Source: Rhizophagus clarus
Taxonomy: Eukaryota; Glomeromycota; Glomeromycetes; Glomerales; Glomeraceae
NCBI GenBank assembly: GCA_015698045.1
Contig: BLAL01000194.1
Coordinates: 434,001-498,000, forward strand
Length of the DNA: 64,000 bases
Reading direction: 5' to 3'
The notes below the pieces were generated by a model, which worked only from the letters and a program-made list of their open reading frames with translations, did not search any database and was not told the origin of the DNA. Positions 33,218 to 44,900 of this stretch are shown here, one piece after another. Position 1 is the first letter of the stretch; each line of letters starts with the position of its first letter. The translations under genes and the position numbers were made by a program.

Positions 33218-34090
33218 TTTAAATAATAATAATATACTGTAATACGTAATATAATACATTTAAATAAATCACGTGCTTATTATATTATTGGTCAGAATTT
33301 ATATAACAAACTGTTTGGTATACAGTATAGGTGCTATATAGCAAACTCATTCTATACCAAACAAAATCACTGGAACATTGAGTTCGGTATAACCAGTGGC
33401 GACTGTACACGCATTTTTGCTATTTGAGCCATTTACTAGCTTTTTTACTATATATCAAAATTTTAACAATTTGAAGAAAAAATTCTCATCGTTTATCATA
33501 AATGTTTCTTTACTGCAAATTTTTTTTGATATTTATTTTTTCGCATTATTCTCGACAATATTTGAGCATTTTAAAATAAATTTAATCAACCAATGCATCA
33601 TAAATGTAATTAAAATTTATGTTATATTTTCAGCATTGAAGTAAATAATTATTGCTAAGTTTTTCAAAGAATAATGAAATATTCATAACTTTGAAAGATA
33701 TCAAAATGTGGCCTCAGGTCATATGTTCATTATTCAATTTATACAATGTAAATTGAATTTATTTTGAGCATATAACATACATTTTCATCACATGAACTTT
33801 TTTCCAATTTTTTTTGCAACACACTGTACCTTAATTGCGAAACCAGAAGAACCAAAAACCTGAAAGACTGAAAGGAGTGTAATATAAATAGTAAGGAATA
33901 AGTTATAAGAAACAAAAAATGAAAAAAAAACATACCTTGATTGTAAGCTGAGCAAAGGGGTAAAGAAAAAAAATATAATCTAATAAATAAATATGATTGC
34001 ATATAATCACGTAGCCAATCACAATTTGTTTGCTCACGTGAGGGTCATGATGGCGATTGGGGTCGCCAACAACATTTTTCTAATAAAATA

Positions 34091-34401
34091 TAATAATATA
34101 ATAAATAAAATTAATAAATCAAATATATCAAAAATATCAAATATATTAAATAGTGAAAATAGTGAAAATAGTGGGCTTAGACAAATGTTTAGACAGCTGT
34201 AGCATGATCGGCGTCCAATGAAATTTTAAAGAGCAGGTCTATCATTAGTCACATGATCAGCTGCGGTTTCAAGAGTAACAATTTCCTCCTCTAATCTCTA
34301 AAGATCATTTTATTTCTTATTTCAGTTACTTGAATACGAGTTAATTTCTTTACTATTTGAACTGTAAAAAACTGAGTGTTCATTATTTGATTAGGACAGT
34401 A
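34091..34401. other. spacer, no gene seen
   Basis: AT-rich with short AAATATATCAAA and AGTGAAAAT repeats. No coding signal. Confidence 0.4.
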
Positions 34402-34409
34402 TTCTAATT

Positions 34410-35363
34410 TGTGTTCCAAACGGGCTGGGTCAGGTTGGATAATCTGTCTGACCTGACCCGACCCATTTGACCCAGTATAATACTTCAGGTCAAATGATTT
34501 GTGGTGAATATTATAAAAAAGTTTTTATTAAAGTGACGTTTTTTAAGTGATTTAATTTAAAAAATGCCTTTTTTTAAGCATTATAATAAAAAAAAAAATG
34601 CTTTTTTTTTAAGCGTTATAATTGAAAAAATGCTTTTTTTTAAGCATTATAATTGAAAAAATGCTTTTTTTTAAGCGTTATAATTGAAAAAATGCTTTTT
34701 TTAAAGCATTATAATTAAAAAAATGCTTTTTTTTAGCATTTTAATTAAAAAAAACGTTTAATTAAAAAATCATTTTTTTAAGCATTTGATTGAATAAAAA
34801 ACGCTTCTTTTTTGGGTTTAATTAAAAGAAACCTTCTTTTTTAATGTTTAGTTAAAAAAAATGCTGTCCAATCTAAAAAAGCTAGTAATTACGAAAACTG
34901 CTTTTTTTATAAGCATCTAATTGAAAAATGCTTTTTTTAAGCGTTTAATTAAAAAAAAGCAAACCTGCTAAATGGGTTTTTTAAGTGCTTAATTTAAAAA
35001 TGAAAACATTTTTTTTAAAGTGTTTAAATTTAAAAAATAAAACAGTAAAATGCTTTTTTTTAGAGTGTTTAATTTAAAAAATGGTAAACACATTTTTTTA
35101 AACGTTTAATTAAAAAAAAATGTTAAAAACGTTTTTTTAAGCATTTTAATTATTTTAAAAAACACTAAAAATGTTTTTTTAACTTTTAATTTTAAAAAAA
35201 TTTAAAAATCGCTTTATTTTAACTTTGGGTTGAAACAGATCAATCAGGTCAGTCAAACTATAACCCAACCTGGGGTCAAGTCACAAATTTGATAACCCAA
35301 TCTGAATATTTCAGGTCAACCTGACGGGTCATCTGAATTGACCTGACTCATTCAGAACACTAT
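34410..35363. mobile_element. hAT-like MITE with hairpin array
   Basis: The ends read TGTGTTCCAAACGGG (left) and TAGTGTTCTGAATGAG (right, minus strand), followed by GGGTCA/TGACCT-rich subterminal regions on both sides. An 8-bp TTCTAATT flanks both sides (34402-34409, 35364-35371). The interior (about 34520-35215) is an array of hairpin-forming units. There is no coding frame. Confidence 0.7.
34520..35215. repeat. array of AATGC(T)nAAGCATT hairpin units
   Basis: Roughly 15-20 degenerate units of about 35-40 bp alternate GAAAAAATGCTTTTTTTTAA with AAGCATTATAATTG. Each can fold on itself as AATGCTT/AAGCATT. Copies near 34600-34740 are the most regular. Confidence 0.75.
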
Positions 35364-35371
35364 TTCTAATT

Positions 35372-36140
35372 ATCAAAAATTCATTTTACTATCATAGTGT
35401 AATGTTGTGTTAAAGTCTTTTTGTATTTTAGGCACTTACAGGACTTGATAATTGATCTAAAAGTTATTTCAGATAAAAAGAATTCACTAATGATAGAAGT
35501 TAATCTTTTTATTGTATTGGTCACTATAATATTTTTCAGTTTATATTGATTTTTTCTTTAAACTTATTATCTTTTCTATAAGGAGGTGCAGGCAAATCCA
35601 TTTCCATTGAGATCAAGTAATATTACTGCAAGATCCATTTCTATTTTTTTTTTTTTTTTTTTATGTTTGTATTTAATTAAATAATTTTTTAACAATATCA
35701 ATCTTGATTGGCTAATGAATAATTGCTTAGATTAAATATTACATCATATTACACCACATAATTTCACAAACTCAGCCCACTAGTTTATATAAAAAAAGAT
35801 AGTTGCACAGTAAATATTGCCTGCCCTATAAAAAGATATGTGCCCCAAGGCCTATAAAGTATATTACCAACTATTGTGGATTCTTCAATAGATTAGTATA
35901 CACAACAAAAATCTATTGGTCACTAAATTTATCCTAAATTTAAATTCAATTTTTAAATTATGGGATTGGGAGATTTTTGAAAAATTTTGATATTTTTTTT
36001 AAAATAACAGAAAAAAATAATATAAAAATAAAATAAAAATAAATTTTTGCAAAACTCTTTTCTTATTATTATTTTCTACATATAAAAAAAATTTCTCTTT
36101 TTTTTTTTGATAATGACTAAGGTACATTTTTCTCTAAAAG
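35372..36140. other. AT-rich spacer, no gene seen
   Basis: It contains a T-run (35647-35662) and AT-rich simple sequence. No coding signal. Confidence 0.4.
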
Positions 36141-37687
36141 TTTTGGCTACCAGTGGATTCTCTATAAAAAAAACCCAGGAAAAATAAATTAAGAAAACTG
36201 GAAAGAAGTTATTTCAGCACTTTTTATGCATAAGACTAATGCATCCAAATCTTCTGTCAAAACCCAAACAGATGCTGAACTTAATAAATCAAATGAAAAA
36301 AGCTTTGAATGGTCAAGGAATGGAAATGTGCTCACTTTTACTATCAAAAAAAAAGAACAAATCAGTTAAAAGACAAATTAAAAATAAGCTTAAGTAAATT
36401 TGCAAGCAAGAACAAATGATCAATAAGCTTAATAAAGATTGTGAAAAGGTAATGAATATGTATTAATTGTACAAAGATAAGTACAATAAAAAATTAAATG
36501 TTTTACAAAAACAGTTGCCAGTAACTTCTATTAAGGATCATATAGATGGAATGAGTAGTTTTGGCTACCAGTGGGTTTTCCATAAAAAAACCCAGGAAAA
36601 ATGAATTAAGAAAACTGGAAAGAAGTCATTCCAACATTTTTTATGCATAAGAACAATGCATTCAAATCTTCTGTCAAAATCCAAACAGATGCTGAACTTA
36701 TAAATCAAATGAAAAAACCTTTGAATGGTTAAGAAATGCATGGAAAAATAATTACTTTTACTATCAAAAAAAAGAATAAATCAGTTAAAAGACAAATTAA
36801 ACATAAGAATAAGGAAATTTACAAGCAAGAACAAATGATCAATAGGCTTAATAAAAATTGTAAAAAGACAATGAATATTTATTAATTATACAAAGATAAG
36901 TATAATGAAAAGTTAAAATATTAAGGAGATTATAAAAAAGTTGCCAGTAACTCTTGTCAAGGATCATATAGATGGAATGAGTAATTTTGGTTACCAGTGG
37001 TTTCTCTATAAAAAAAAACTCAGGAAAAATGAATTAAGAAAACTGAAAAGAAATCACTTCAATATTTTTTATGCATAAGAATAATGCATCCAAATCTTCT
37101 ATCAAGATCCAAACAAATGCTAAACTTAATAAATCAAATGAAAAAACATTTGAATGGTCAAGAAATGCATGGAAAAGCAGTGTTCGGCAAATGACTTGAA
37201 ATGACAAATGATTCAAATGACAAATGACAAATGACATGTCATTTCATTGCTCAAATGACAAATGACCTGAGTCATTTGAATGTAATGTTGGCTGGTACTA
37301 TAGTTCTGGCCTGCATTATGTTTTACTTTATTTTTTTTTTATTTTTGATTGAATCACATGATAAGAATATTAACCAATCAAAATCAAATGACTGAAATAA
37401 CCAAATGACAAAGGATTATGAATAATGACAAATGATTAGCTAAATCATTTGAATGGTCAAATGACCAGGTCATTTCCAAACACTGTGGAAAAGTGCTTAC
37501 TTTTACTATCAAAAAAAAAAGAATAAATCAGTTAAAAGACAAATTAAAAAATAAGAATAAGAAAATTTACAAGCAAGAACAAATGATCAATAAGTTTAAT
37601 AAATATTGTGGAAAGGCAATAAATTTGTACAAAGATAAGCACAATAAAAAGTTAAAATATTAAGGTGATTACAAAAACAGTGCCAGT
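36141..37687 (+). pseudogene. three tandem copies of a decayed lysine-rich coding unit
   Basis: Units start at 36141, 36559 and 36985 (spacing 418 and 426 bp), each opening with TTTTGGYTACCAGTGG. The third is interrupted by a MITE (37178-37485) and then by the CACTA element; its end resumes at 54887. The third copy, with the MITE removed, reads NEKTFEWSRNAWKSSAYFYY, INQLKDKLKNKNKKIYKQEQ and MINKFNKYCGKAIN, a lysine-rich coiled coil. The other copies have stops and shifts. The family is not recognised. Confidence 0.6.
37178..37485. mobile_element. hAT-type MITE, same family as 3635-4323
   Basis: The ends CAGTGTTCGGCAAATGAC and, on the other strand, CAGTGTTTGGAAATGACC are flanked by 8-bp TGGAAAAG duplications (37170-37177, 37486-37493). 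CAAATGA words are dense near the ends. It interrupts the third tandem coding unit between codons for a tryptophan-lysine pair. Confidence 0.88.
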
Positions 37688-38200
37688 CACAGGTCGAATG
37701 AAAAAAAATCAGATTTTGCTCTATTTAAAATAGCCTTGCTGACTTCAATATAGAATATGCCATATTTTGCTTATTTTAGTATAGCCATATCTATTTTTGC
37801 CAATTTTTGTTAAATTCCAATTTGTCAGTCATAAATGCTGATTTTAGCAGCCGATTTTTACCTTTTTTTAAATAAATGCCAATATTTAAACCAGAGATAT
37901 TATATTTATTATATACTTTACCGCTTTTTGTATAGTTCAAATAAAGGATTTTATCTTATTTAAAATGCCCTTGCCAACTTCAATAAGGCTCTGCCGATTA
38001 TTTTACTAATTTTTTGCCAATTTTTGTTAACTTCTGATTTTTCATCCAGAAATGCTGATTTTAGCGGCCAATTTTTACTTTTTTTTTTAATTAAATGCCA
38101 ATATTTAAACTGGTGATATTATATTTAGTGTAAACTTTACCACTATTAACACAGGTCGAATAAAGATTTTACTCTATTTAAAATAGCCTTTACTGATATT
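37688..38200 (+). repeat. CACTA left subterminal repeats
   Basis: Three direct copies at about 37690, 37930 and 38152, spaced 220-240 bp, carry TTTAAAATAGCC and CTTCAATA words. The third carries an internal ACACAGGTCGAATAAAG, a copy of the terminal sequence itself. Confidence 0.7.
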
Positions 38201-38741
38201 TAAATTGTAATATTTCGTAATTTTACATCATAGGATTTTTGAAATTATTTATTATACTAATAAATATAAGATACTATTCTAAATATTCTACTTGTTTTGT
38301 ACATTGAATTCCCAGTTGGTTCGATTTTACAAACAATAACTGAAGTATTCATAAGGTTGAACAGTGATAATCAAAACTGATAAGATCGCATTGATAAGGT
38401 CTATTTCTAAAAAGTTAATTAATCACATTTAATTAAACGCTATTTAATTGTACTATTTTTTTTTTCAAAAAAAAAAACTTTCTTTCTGAAAGAAGAGTCT
38501 GCCTCCTATACCGTTTGCCATTGTGCATAGTGTGTTATAGAAAAGGTGGACTAGGTGGCCACCTAAAGTTTGTAAATAACTCTGGTACCAAAGTTGATGA
38601 TCTATTTACTATACATAGACCTCTCGCTTTGAATTTTGGTTATGATAATTCTGCCTCCTCTGTCGCATTATTTGTCAAAGTCTAAATAGATATCATTATG
38701 ACTTATGAGTATAATAATGTAAATTTTTTAATCATAGTTAA

Positions 38742-38996
38742 AATAGGCATGATGGGATAACTCATATATCATGAGCTCTGTCTATGCAAAGTGCCATTTT
38801 ATTTATAATCAAAGTAGACTTAAGTCATAAGTAACTTTGATTATCATTAATTAGGAAAGTACATGCAACGAAAATCCTTTATCAAGGGGTAAAATAGGCA
38901 TGATGGGATAACTCATATATCATGAGCTCTGTCTGTACAAAGTGCCATTTTATTTATAATCAAAGTAGGCTTAAGTTGTAAGTAACTTGATTATAA
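38742..38996 (+). repeat. 148-bp tandem duplication
   Basis: AAAATAGGCATGATGGGATA with its following ~100 bp occurs at 38742 and 38890 with only a few differences. Confidence 0.85.
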
Positions 38997-39550
38997 CAAT
39001 GATGATTATTGGAGAATTAAGTTGCAACATTTTAAACATTTTTGAATAACTGAAGTGCCATATTAATTTAATGTAATTGTTACCCTTTTCATATAAGAAG
39101 GGCTGATTTGCAATACAGCTTTGCTGGCCTTAAATGTGCATTTTATATAATTTTAATTATTTATATAGCCAGAATAATTGTTTTATACTTTATGTGATAT
39201 TTAATTAAAATAAAATAAACCTTTGATTTCTAAAAATTATTACATGATTAGTGTTATTAATCACAAAGTATGGTACTTGTATCATAATGCCGTAATAAAA
39301 GACCGATTTGCAATACAACTTTGCCAGCTTAAAATAAAATCTCTTGTTATCTGAATTATCTGATTTTTCACGTGGTTAGAATTAATTACGGTATATGTAA
39401 CCTTTATCGTTATTCTTGTGCCAAAAAAAAATGATTGTTATAATTTAATCAAATACAAATGCTATAATTGAATTCGCCATTCCGATTTTACATATAATTC
39501 ATTTTATATTATATAAAGTTTTTAAAACAAAATTTTTTTATTTAAAGGAA

Positions 39551-41902
39551 CTACAGCCATATATTCTTTGTTTTTCTCGTCCCAGTATTAAAATTACATT
39601 TAATGAATTTTCCTATTATATGATGTATGGGTATAATACTATCTCTTCTCATATCATAAAACTCATTTGTCCATAATTCTATATTACATGATTTTATATC
39701 ATTATCTACTTGGCAATAATATCTTGTACTATGATCTTGAACCAGTTTGTACCATTTGACTAATGCTAATGAATAGGTTAATGATCGTGAACTATTTAAA
39801 TGAATAGTATGCTCAAAATAAAATTGTACTTTGACCGGGATAAACATCGATCGATCCATTATAATGTACAAATTGAGCTAATATATATGAGGATTTTTCA
39901 TGATGAGCAGCCTGAACAGAACCATATATATCCATCCCAATTCTTATTCTCCCATATTGTATAATTCTAGGGTTTACGACAATACCATTATTTGAACCTA
40001 TTATAGAGTAGATGGAGATGAAATAATAATTATTATACAAACTATTATAAAATTCTACCAGTAGGTCCAAAATTTGGTTTGGAAGGGTAGTTTCTTTGCG
40101 CGGTTTCATTAGCAACCCAGGAAAACATTCTGTTCTGTAAGCCGAATCTTTCTCAATAAGAGATAATCTTATAAAATTTTGATACTCATCGCTCGCAAAA
40201 TCATCAAGTGCAGCCAAACTGCCAACAGATTTTCTTGATTCTATTATCTCCAAGGAGGAAAATAAGTGATCATTGTCACAATTTGAGAGAAAGTATTGAA
40301 GGATTGTATTTTCAGACATAATTCTTAGTAGTTCAGGTTCAATATTACGTCTGCTATTATTATAAGAACCTACAATTTTTAAAAATAATTAATAATATTG
40401 CGATTTTCAAATCAGAAAAATTAAATCACATACCTAAAATTCCATTCATCTGTTCAAAGCTATAACACCAGAATGAGGACAAAGGACCATAGTCTAATGC
40501 GCATTCACAAATATGGAGACAGAGATGCAGATTAGGACTTATTTTTTCTTGACCATATTTTTGTTCAATTAATTTGTTCATCTCTATCAGTCTTGTAAAC
40601 GCTTCATTTAATATATTTTTTTGTAGCTCTCAGTTTGTTAAGATTTTGCAAGTGCGCACGAAATATGCAAGAATTTTTTGGTTGATGTATTACAGGAAAC
40701 TCCATGTAATAGGTATTGCAAAAATTAATATGAAAGTTTTCCACATGTCCGCTGTGAAACTTGAGAATCCTTCACCAGTAGCTATTCTGACAGGGTGGCG
40801 TCTAAGGTCACTTGGGAACTTTATCATATCAGCTTTCTTTTGCATAATTTTGAGCTTTTTGTTATTTAATATACTTTTACCTATTCAGAGTTTTGTTACA
40901 ATCCATTTTGCAATACCGAGAAAAAGACAATGCATAGGATCAACCACGCAAAAGCGAACAGGATTAAAATAAAGCAAGCGGTATATCTCTGATCAGCGAA
41001 CATGATGTTCAGAGATATGGGCTCTTCATGCTTCTTCAGTTGCACATTGTTTCCACTCACTTGCTTTTTCTCTTATTTCATTAATATCTCGCTTAACAAA
41101 CCAGTCATCTAAATCTGCAAACCCCCAAAATTTGGTTGATTGTTTATAAAATTTGCCAATTTGTAACATTGGTAGCATGCAATATGAGCTGAAATGAAAC
41201 CACATAATTTCTGAGATGCAGAGACATCACTAAAACAGCCAATGATTGCACCATGGACAAATCAACCATTGTTGTATTCGTTTGTTTTTATAAAATAGCC
41301 ATTCTACAAACGATTTAACTGGTTAACAATCAGATACAAATAATTGTTAATTTCATGTTAGCTTGGTTCTTTCAGACCAGGCATTACTGCTAGTGTGAAA
41401 ATATTGTGTGGCTTGAAGCGTTTATTACATGGCAAATTACAAAAAATGACATAAATCACACTAACAGAATATTGTGAATTTACGAATGACTGGAACCAAT
41501 CCATATTTAGCATTAATCCAATATGAGTATTGGTAAATTCTTTGTGAAAAACAGCGCACCATCATCATCTGTAAAACTTTTCCAAACCCTACCATTATAG
41601 ATATCGAATAAAGCTTTAGTTCTGTTTTTCCTTTCTGACCACTTCTGGCATGACATTTCAAAATTTTTGCGATTAAAAAAAAGGGTCAATTGTTGCTTAA
41701 TATTTAATAACGGGAATGTCATTATCAGACGGAAAATGGGATTATTACTACTATCACTATCTATTTTCGTTAATAGAGAGTTATTGCATTGTTGTCAAAA
41801 TCATTCTATTCTGTGATTTGGATAGTTTACAAAACTGCAAGTTGGTATTTCAGTATTGTCTGATAATTCTTTTATATCATACAATTTGTGACATCTGTCA
41901 CA
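39551..41902 (-). pseudogene. CACTA Tnp2 transposase, main part
   Basis: Read on the minus strand from 41902: CHKLYDIKEL and a Cys/His N-terminal part, NRKNFEMSCQKWS, DWFQSF, a PGLKEP motif, VHGAIIGCFSDVSASQKLCG, NQPNFGGF, CVVDPMHCLFLGIAKWIV (the hallmark DPMH of Transposase_21) and YGPLSSFWCYSFEQMNGILG. A 65-odd bp intron near 40366-40430 follows, then LSNCDNDHLFSSLEI to the C-terminus (GSVQAAHHEKSSYILAQF, LALVKWY). Breaks are numerous: stops where tryptophan is expected (for example in NRL*NGY and HHVR*SEIY), shifts near 41560, and an extra A near 39834 that splits the last part. The N-terminal part is separated by the Plavaka element. Confidence 0.85.
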
Positions 41903-41926
41903 CATCGGGAAATTTTTTTAGGGATA

Positions 41927-42170
41927 TATATCGATGGATAGGTCACATGATATATATCGATAATAATCGGACTCGTCGAGTAGTATCGATGTGGGTAAAT
42001 GATGACAAATTATCAGAATTTAACTAAAATGACAAATATCGATAGAGATGTATATCGATGGAAAGGTCACATGATATCTATCGATAATAATCAGACTCGT
42101 CGAGTAGTATCGATACGGAAAAGATGATTACTTATCGGAATTAAGCCTAAACGATAAAAGTCGAGAAAAT
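41927..42170 (+). repeat. 123-bp tandem pair near Plavaka left end
   Basis: TATATCGATGGATAGGTCAC and the following GATAATAATCGGACTCGTCG block occur twice, at about 41927 and 42050, rich in TATCGAT words. Confidence 0.8.
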
Positions 42171-42630
42171 TTCATATGATAAAAATCAAGAAAATTCAAA
42201 CGATAAATATTGAAAATATTCATTGCGATTACTAACGTAAATTTATTTATTTATTTATAATAATAAAATTCATAATAAAATTCATAATGATAATAATTAT
42301 AATTAATTATAAAATATTAGTATGCTACCTTAAAATAAAATATCACTTTCCAACCTATGAATAATTGCTAATCATCATAAAACAAGTCATCATGCAATGT
42401 CATTAATGTATCATCACCTCTAAGAATTACATCTGTTTCCTCCTGAGCCTGTTTTCGGGATTTCTGGAACTTCTTCCTTCAATATCTCCTGCGCGTCATG
42501 TATAGTAAAACCTCCTTTTTTTCGAATAAATCCTAATAAAGTATTAATTCGAATTTTATCTAACTGAATAGATTTCAAATTATATAAATTGGTTTAAATA
42601 ATAGCCACATATCTTAAATTTCTGATATCG

Positions 42631-44160
42631 TCATTCTAGAGGTTTTTTCCCGTACTCTACGTCAGGGTAGCTAGGATTCAATACTATATCGCATATTGCT
42701 GATGTATAAATATAGATATTCTGAAATGACTTGTCGGTATCAGATATTGCAGGAAATGCGAGTTTTGTTATATTTTCGATTACATTATCATTATCATCAT
42801 ATAACTTATTATAACACTCTTTAACTTGTGGTAAATTTTTCCAGCTCATTATATCTTGTGGGCTTTTTCGTTTATTACCACTTATTGATTGTAGACTGAA
42901 TTCCTTAAAAATAGCGCTTTTCACTGCTGCAACGTGTACTCCTCTCATATCTTTCATTTTTCGCATGAGCTATAAAAGAAAATAAAAAATCCATAATGAT
43001 AATCGAAAAATTTAAATTAAACACAACAGTTATGATTACGATTATTAATGATAATCACCATAGAATGATGGCGTCCTGAAAATGCGTTCGTCTACTCTCT
43101 ATAGCCTACTTTACGAAGATAATCAGGATGATGTTGATTTAGCCAATTTTCGAGCTCCAACTTAAAATTTTCAAAGGTAGGCCACATATTATCCAGAAAG
43201 GATTTATTGCACACCGAGTTATAACCTTCCTATATTAGTGTGTGATAATAAATAATTGCAATTATGTTGTGATTTGGTGACGGATGGTATAAGAGAGAAT
43301 AGCACCAGGTTTTCGTTAGAAACTTACATTAAAGACCTTTTCGCTTAGGTCAATTTTTTTCTTTTTCTCATTTTGCAACTTAATCTGGTTCTGGATCCAT
43401 CCAACTTTCTCGAGCGTCTCTTTATGTAATTCATATAGAGCTCGTATTTGCCTACCTTGTTTTATAAGCATATCCTCGCAACTTTTTCTGCTTTTAGGAG
43501 GTTGGACATTGATCTCCGGTGTTTCTTCTGCAGTTGTAGTTGACGAGCTTCTTCCATGCTCAACAGCTGGCATGGTCGGCCTACTGCGCCGTACATTTTC
43601 TCTATTTGTTTCCAGTACAAGCATTTCGGAATGTTCATCACCAGCTGACGTTAATGTATTAATCCAGTAAATTGTATTAGGTGTAATAGATGTAAACTGA
43701 AATGAAATGTCGACAATTTTTGAGTCTAAAAATTATCACTTACTTTGCTTTGATTGTCTGCCGTATGTTTTGAGTTGTTTAGAAATATATTCCTTTATCC
43801 TTCGAGTGTTATCTAAAAAATAAATGATTGATTATGAAAGGTTTATTAACATAATATCTAATAAATCATAATAAATATATATGGATCATTACCTTCTGCT
43901 AGTGGTGTAGTTTGCGAAGATTCTGCTACTACTTCCATTTCTTCTTGATCACTATCTGATCCCTGGTTACTAGTATCTGATTTTTTGGCTGTCTCTTTAG
44001 CTTGTGAACTAATAGTATCTGATTCTTTAGCAGGCTCTTTAGCTTGCGAAGTATCTTTCCGCTTTACGATTTTTCTTGGGCCTTCTTGTTCATTATTATA
44101 TTCGTCCTGAGACTGTTTATCCTTGTTAGCTCTAGTGGAATATTTTCATTTTTTTGGCAT
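42631..44160 (-). pseudogene. Plavaka-element accessory gene, multi-exon, function unknown
   Basis: Minus-strand exons: 44160-43893 (MPKK then KYSTRANKDKQ; later RKIVKRKD, KESDTISSQAKETAKKSD, acidic end), about 43816-43750 (NTRRIKEYISKQLKTYG), 43644-43328 (EHSEMLVLETNREN, a Ser/Thr/Pro linker, a coiled coil LIKQGRQIRALYELHKETLE), about 43230-43107 (SFLDNMWPTFENFKLELENW) and 42966-42631 (MRKMKDMRGVHVAAVKSAIF onwards). Junctions are consensus (GTAATG, GTAAGT; TAG, CAG). A TGA after MPKK and a TAG after GYRE break it; both could be simple G-to-A or C-to-T changes. No domain is recognised. Its position opposite the transposase suggests a second element gene. Confidence 0.55.
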
Positions 44161-44439
44161 TTTTTTAAAAAAGGTTTGAAACAAATTAGTAAAAAAAGAA
44201 AGATATAAATGGTTAGACTAAAGAAGAGCGAAGAAAAATTTAGTATAAAGTGGAAAAAGGAGTGAACGAATAAGGATTGAAGAAGAAGCAGATGAAAAAG
44301 GATTGAAGAAGAAGCGGACAAAAAAGGATTGAAGAAGATTTGAATGTAAAATCAGAGATAAAAAAAGTTTAAAAAAAAGGTTGGAAAAGTATCCTATATA
44401 TAAACTTTTCTAAAGTTTGATAAACTATTTAGATCAGTA

Positions 44440-44900
44440 AAACTCGATGTGACGTGTAAATAATTATAATGCATACTAATTAAATTATTATAGCGACGCG
44501 TTATTAATTGTAATGCATAATTAAAATATTATAACGATGCATATTAGTTAATTGTACTCAAAATTAAATGGATTAAACAAGGGATAACGACACATATTAG
44601 TTAATTGTACTCAAAATTAAATGGATTAAACAAGGGATAACGACGTATATTAGTTAATTGTAAATAAATTCGAGGGATAATGATGCATATTAATTATTTG
44701 TAAATAAATTCGAGGGATACGGTAACAATGCACATTAGTTAACTGAAGATATCCAATCATAGTAGTAAATGGTATCGATCTCTTTCAATTACTCAAAATT
44801 AAATAAATTATTTGAAAATTTAACAATACAAAACAATACAATTAATCGAGATATAATGATGCATATTTAATTGTTATACTCAAAAATTAAATAGATCAAC
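44440..44900 (+). repeat. degenerate tandem repeats between Plavaka genes
   Basis: Units of about 50-65 bp with GATGCATATTAGTTAATTGT and CTCAAAATTAAATGGATTAA blocks. Two adjacent copies at about 44542-44642 are nearly identical. They occupy the divergent promoter interval of the two element genes. Confidence 0.7.

Larger units (their letters stand above)
23326..33405 (+). mobile_element. pogo/Tigger-type element, split by a LINE
   Basis: The inverted ends start CAGTCACCACTGGTTATACC (left) and CAGTCGCCACTGGTTATACC (right, minus strand), with TA on both outer sides (23324-23325, 33406-33407). Inside are the two halves of a Tigger/Jerky-like transposase (24924-25519, 32153-33217). Further TATACCGAAC motifs lie just inside the ends. 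It has inserted at a TA of the Tc1-like element. Removing the two nested elements leaves about 2.1 kb. Confidence 0.8.
22829..33826. mobile_element. Tc1/mariner-like element, itself interrupted
   Basis: The ends read CAGTGTGTTGCAAAAAAA inward from both sides (22829 rightwards; 33826 leftwards on the minus strand), each flanked by TA (22827-22828, 33827-33828). This is the arrangement of Tc1/mariner elements. Excluding the insertion at 23326-33405 only about 0.9 kb remains (22829-23325 and 33406-33826), without a recognisable transposase, so it is non-autonomous or decayed. Confidence 0.7.
21587..34081. mobile_element. outer element with GGCGACC inverted ends
   Basis: The left end has TTTATGGCGACCC, then TATGGCGACCCC, ACGTGATT and GATTGGCTAA. 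The right end read on the minus strand has TTGGCGACCCCA, CATGACCC, ACGTGA and GATTGGCTA in the same order. A 9-bp AATAAAATA is present on both sides (21578-21586, 34082-34090), but in simple AT sequence this is weak. Without the nested insertions the element is about 1.5 kb: a purine-rich minisatellite plus short arms. No transposase of its own is visible. A similar end may lie near 63800. Confidence 0.55.

Noticed and set aside
40574-40972. 132-codon plus-strand ORF with hydrophobic stretches
   Set aside because: Antisense of the Tnp2 DPMH region, which is clearly coding on the minus strand.
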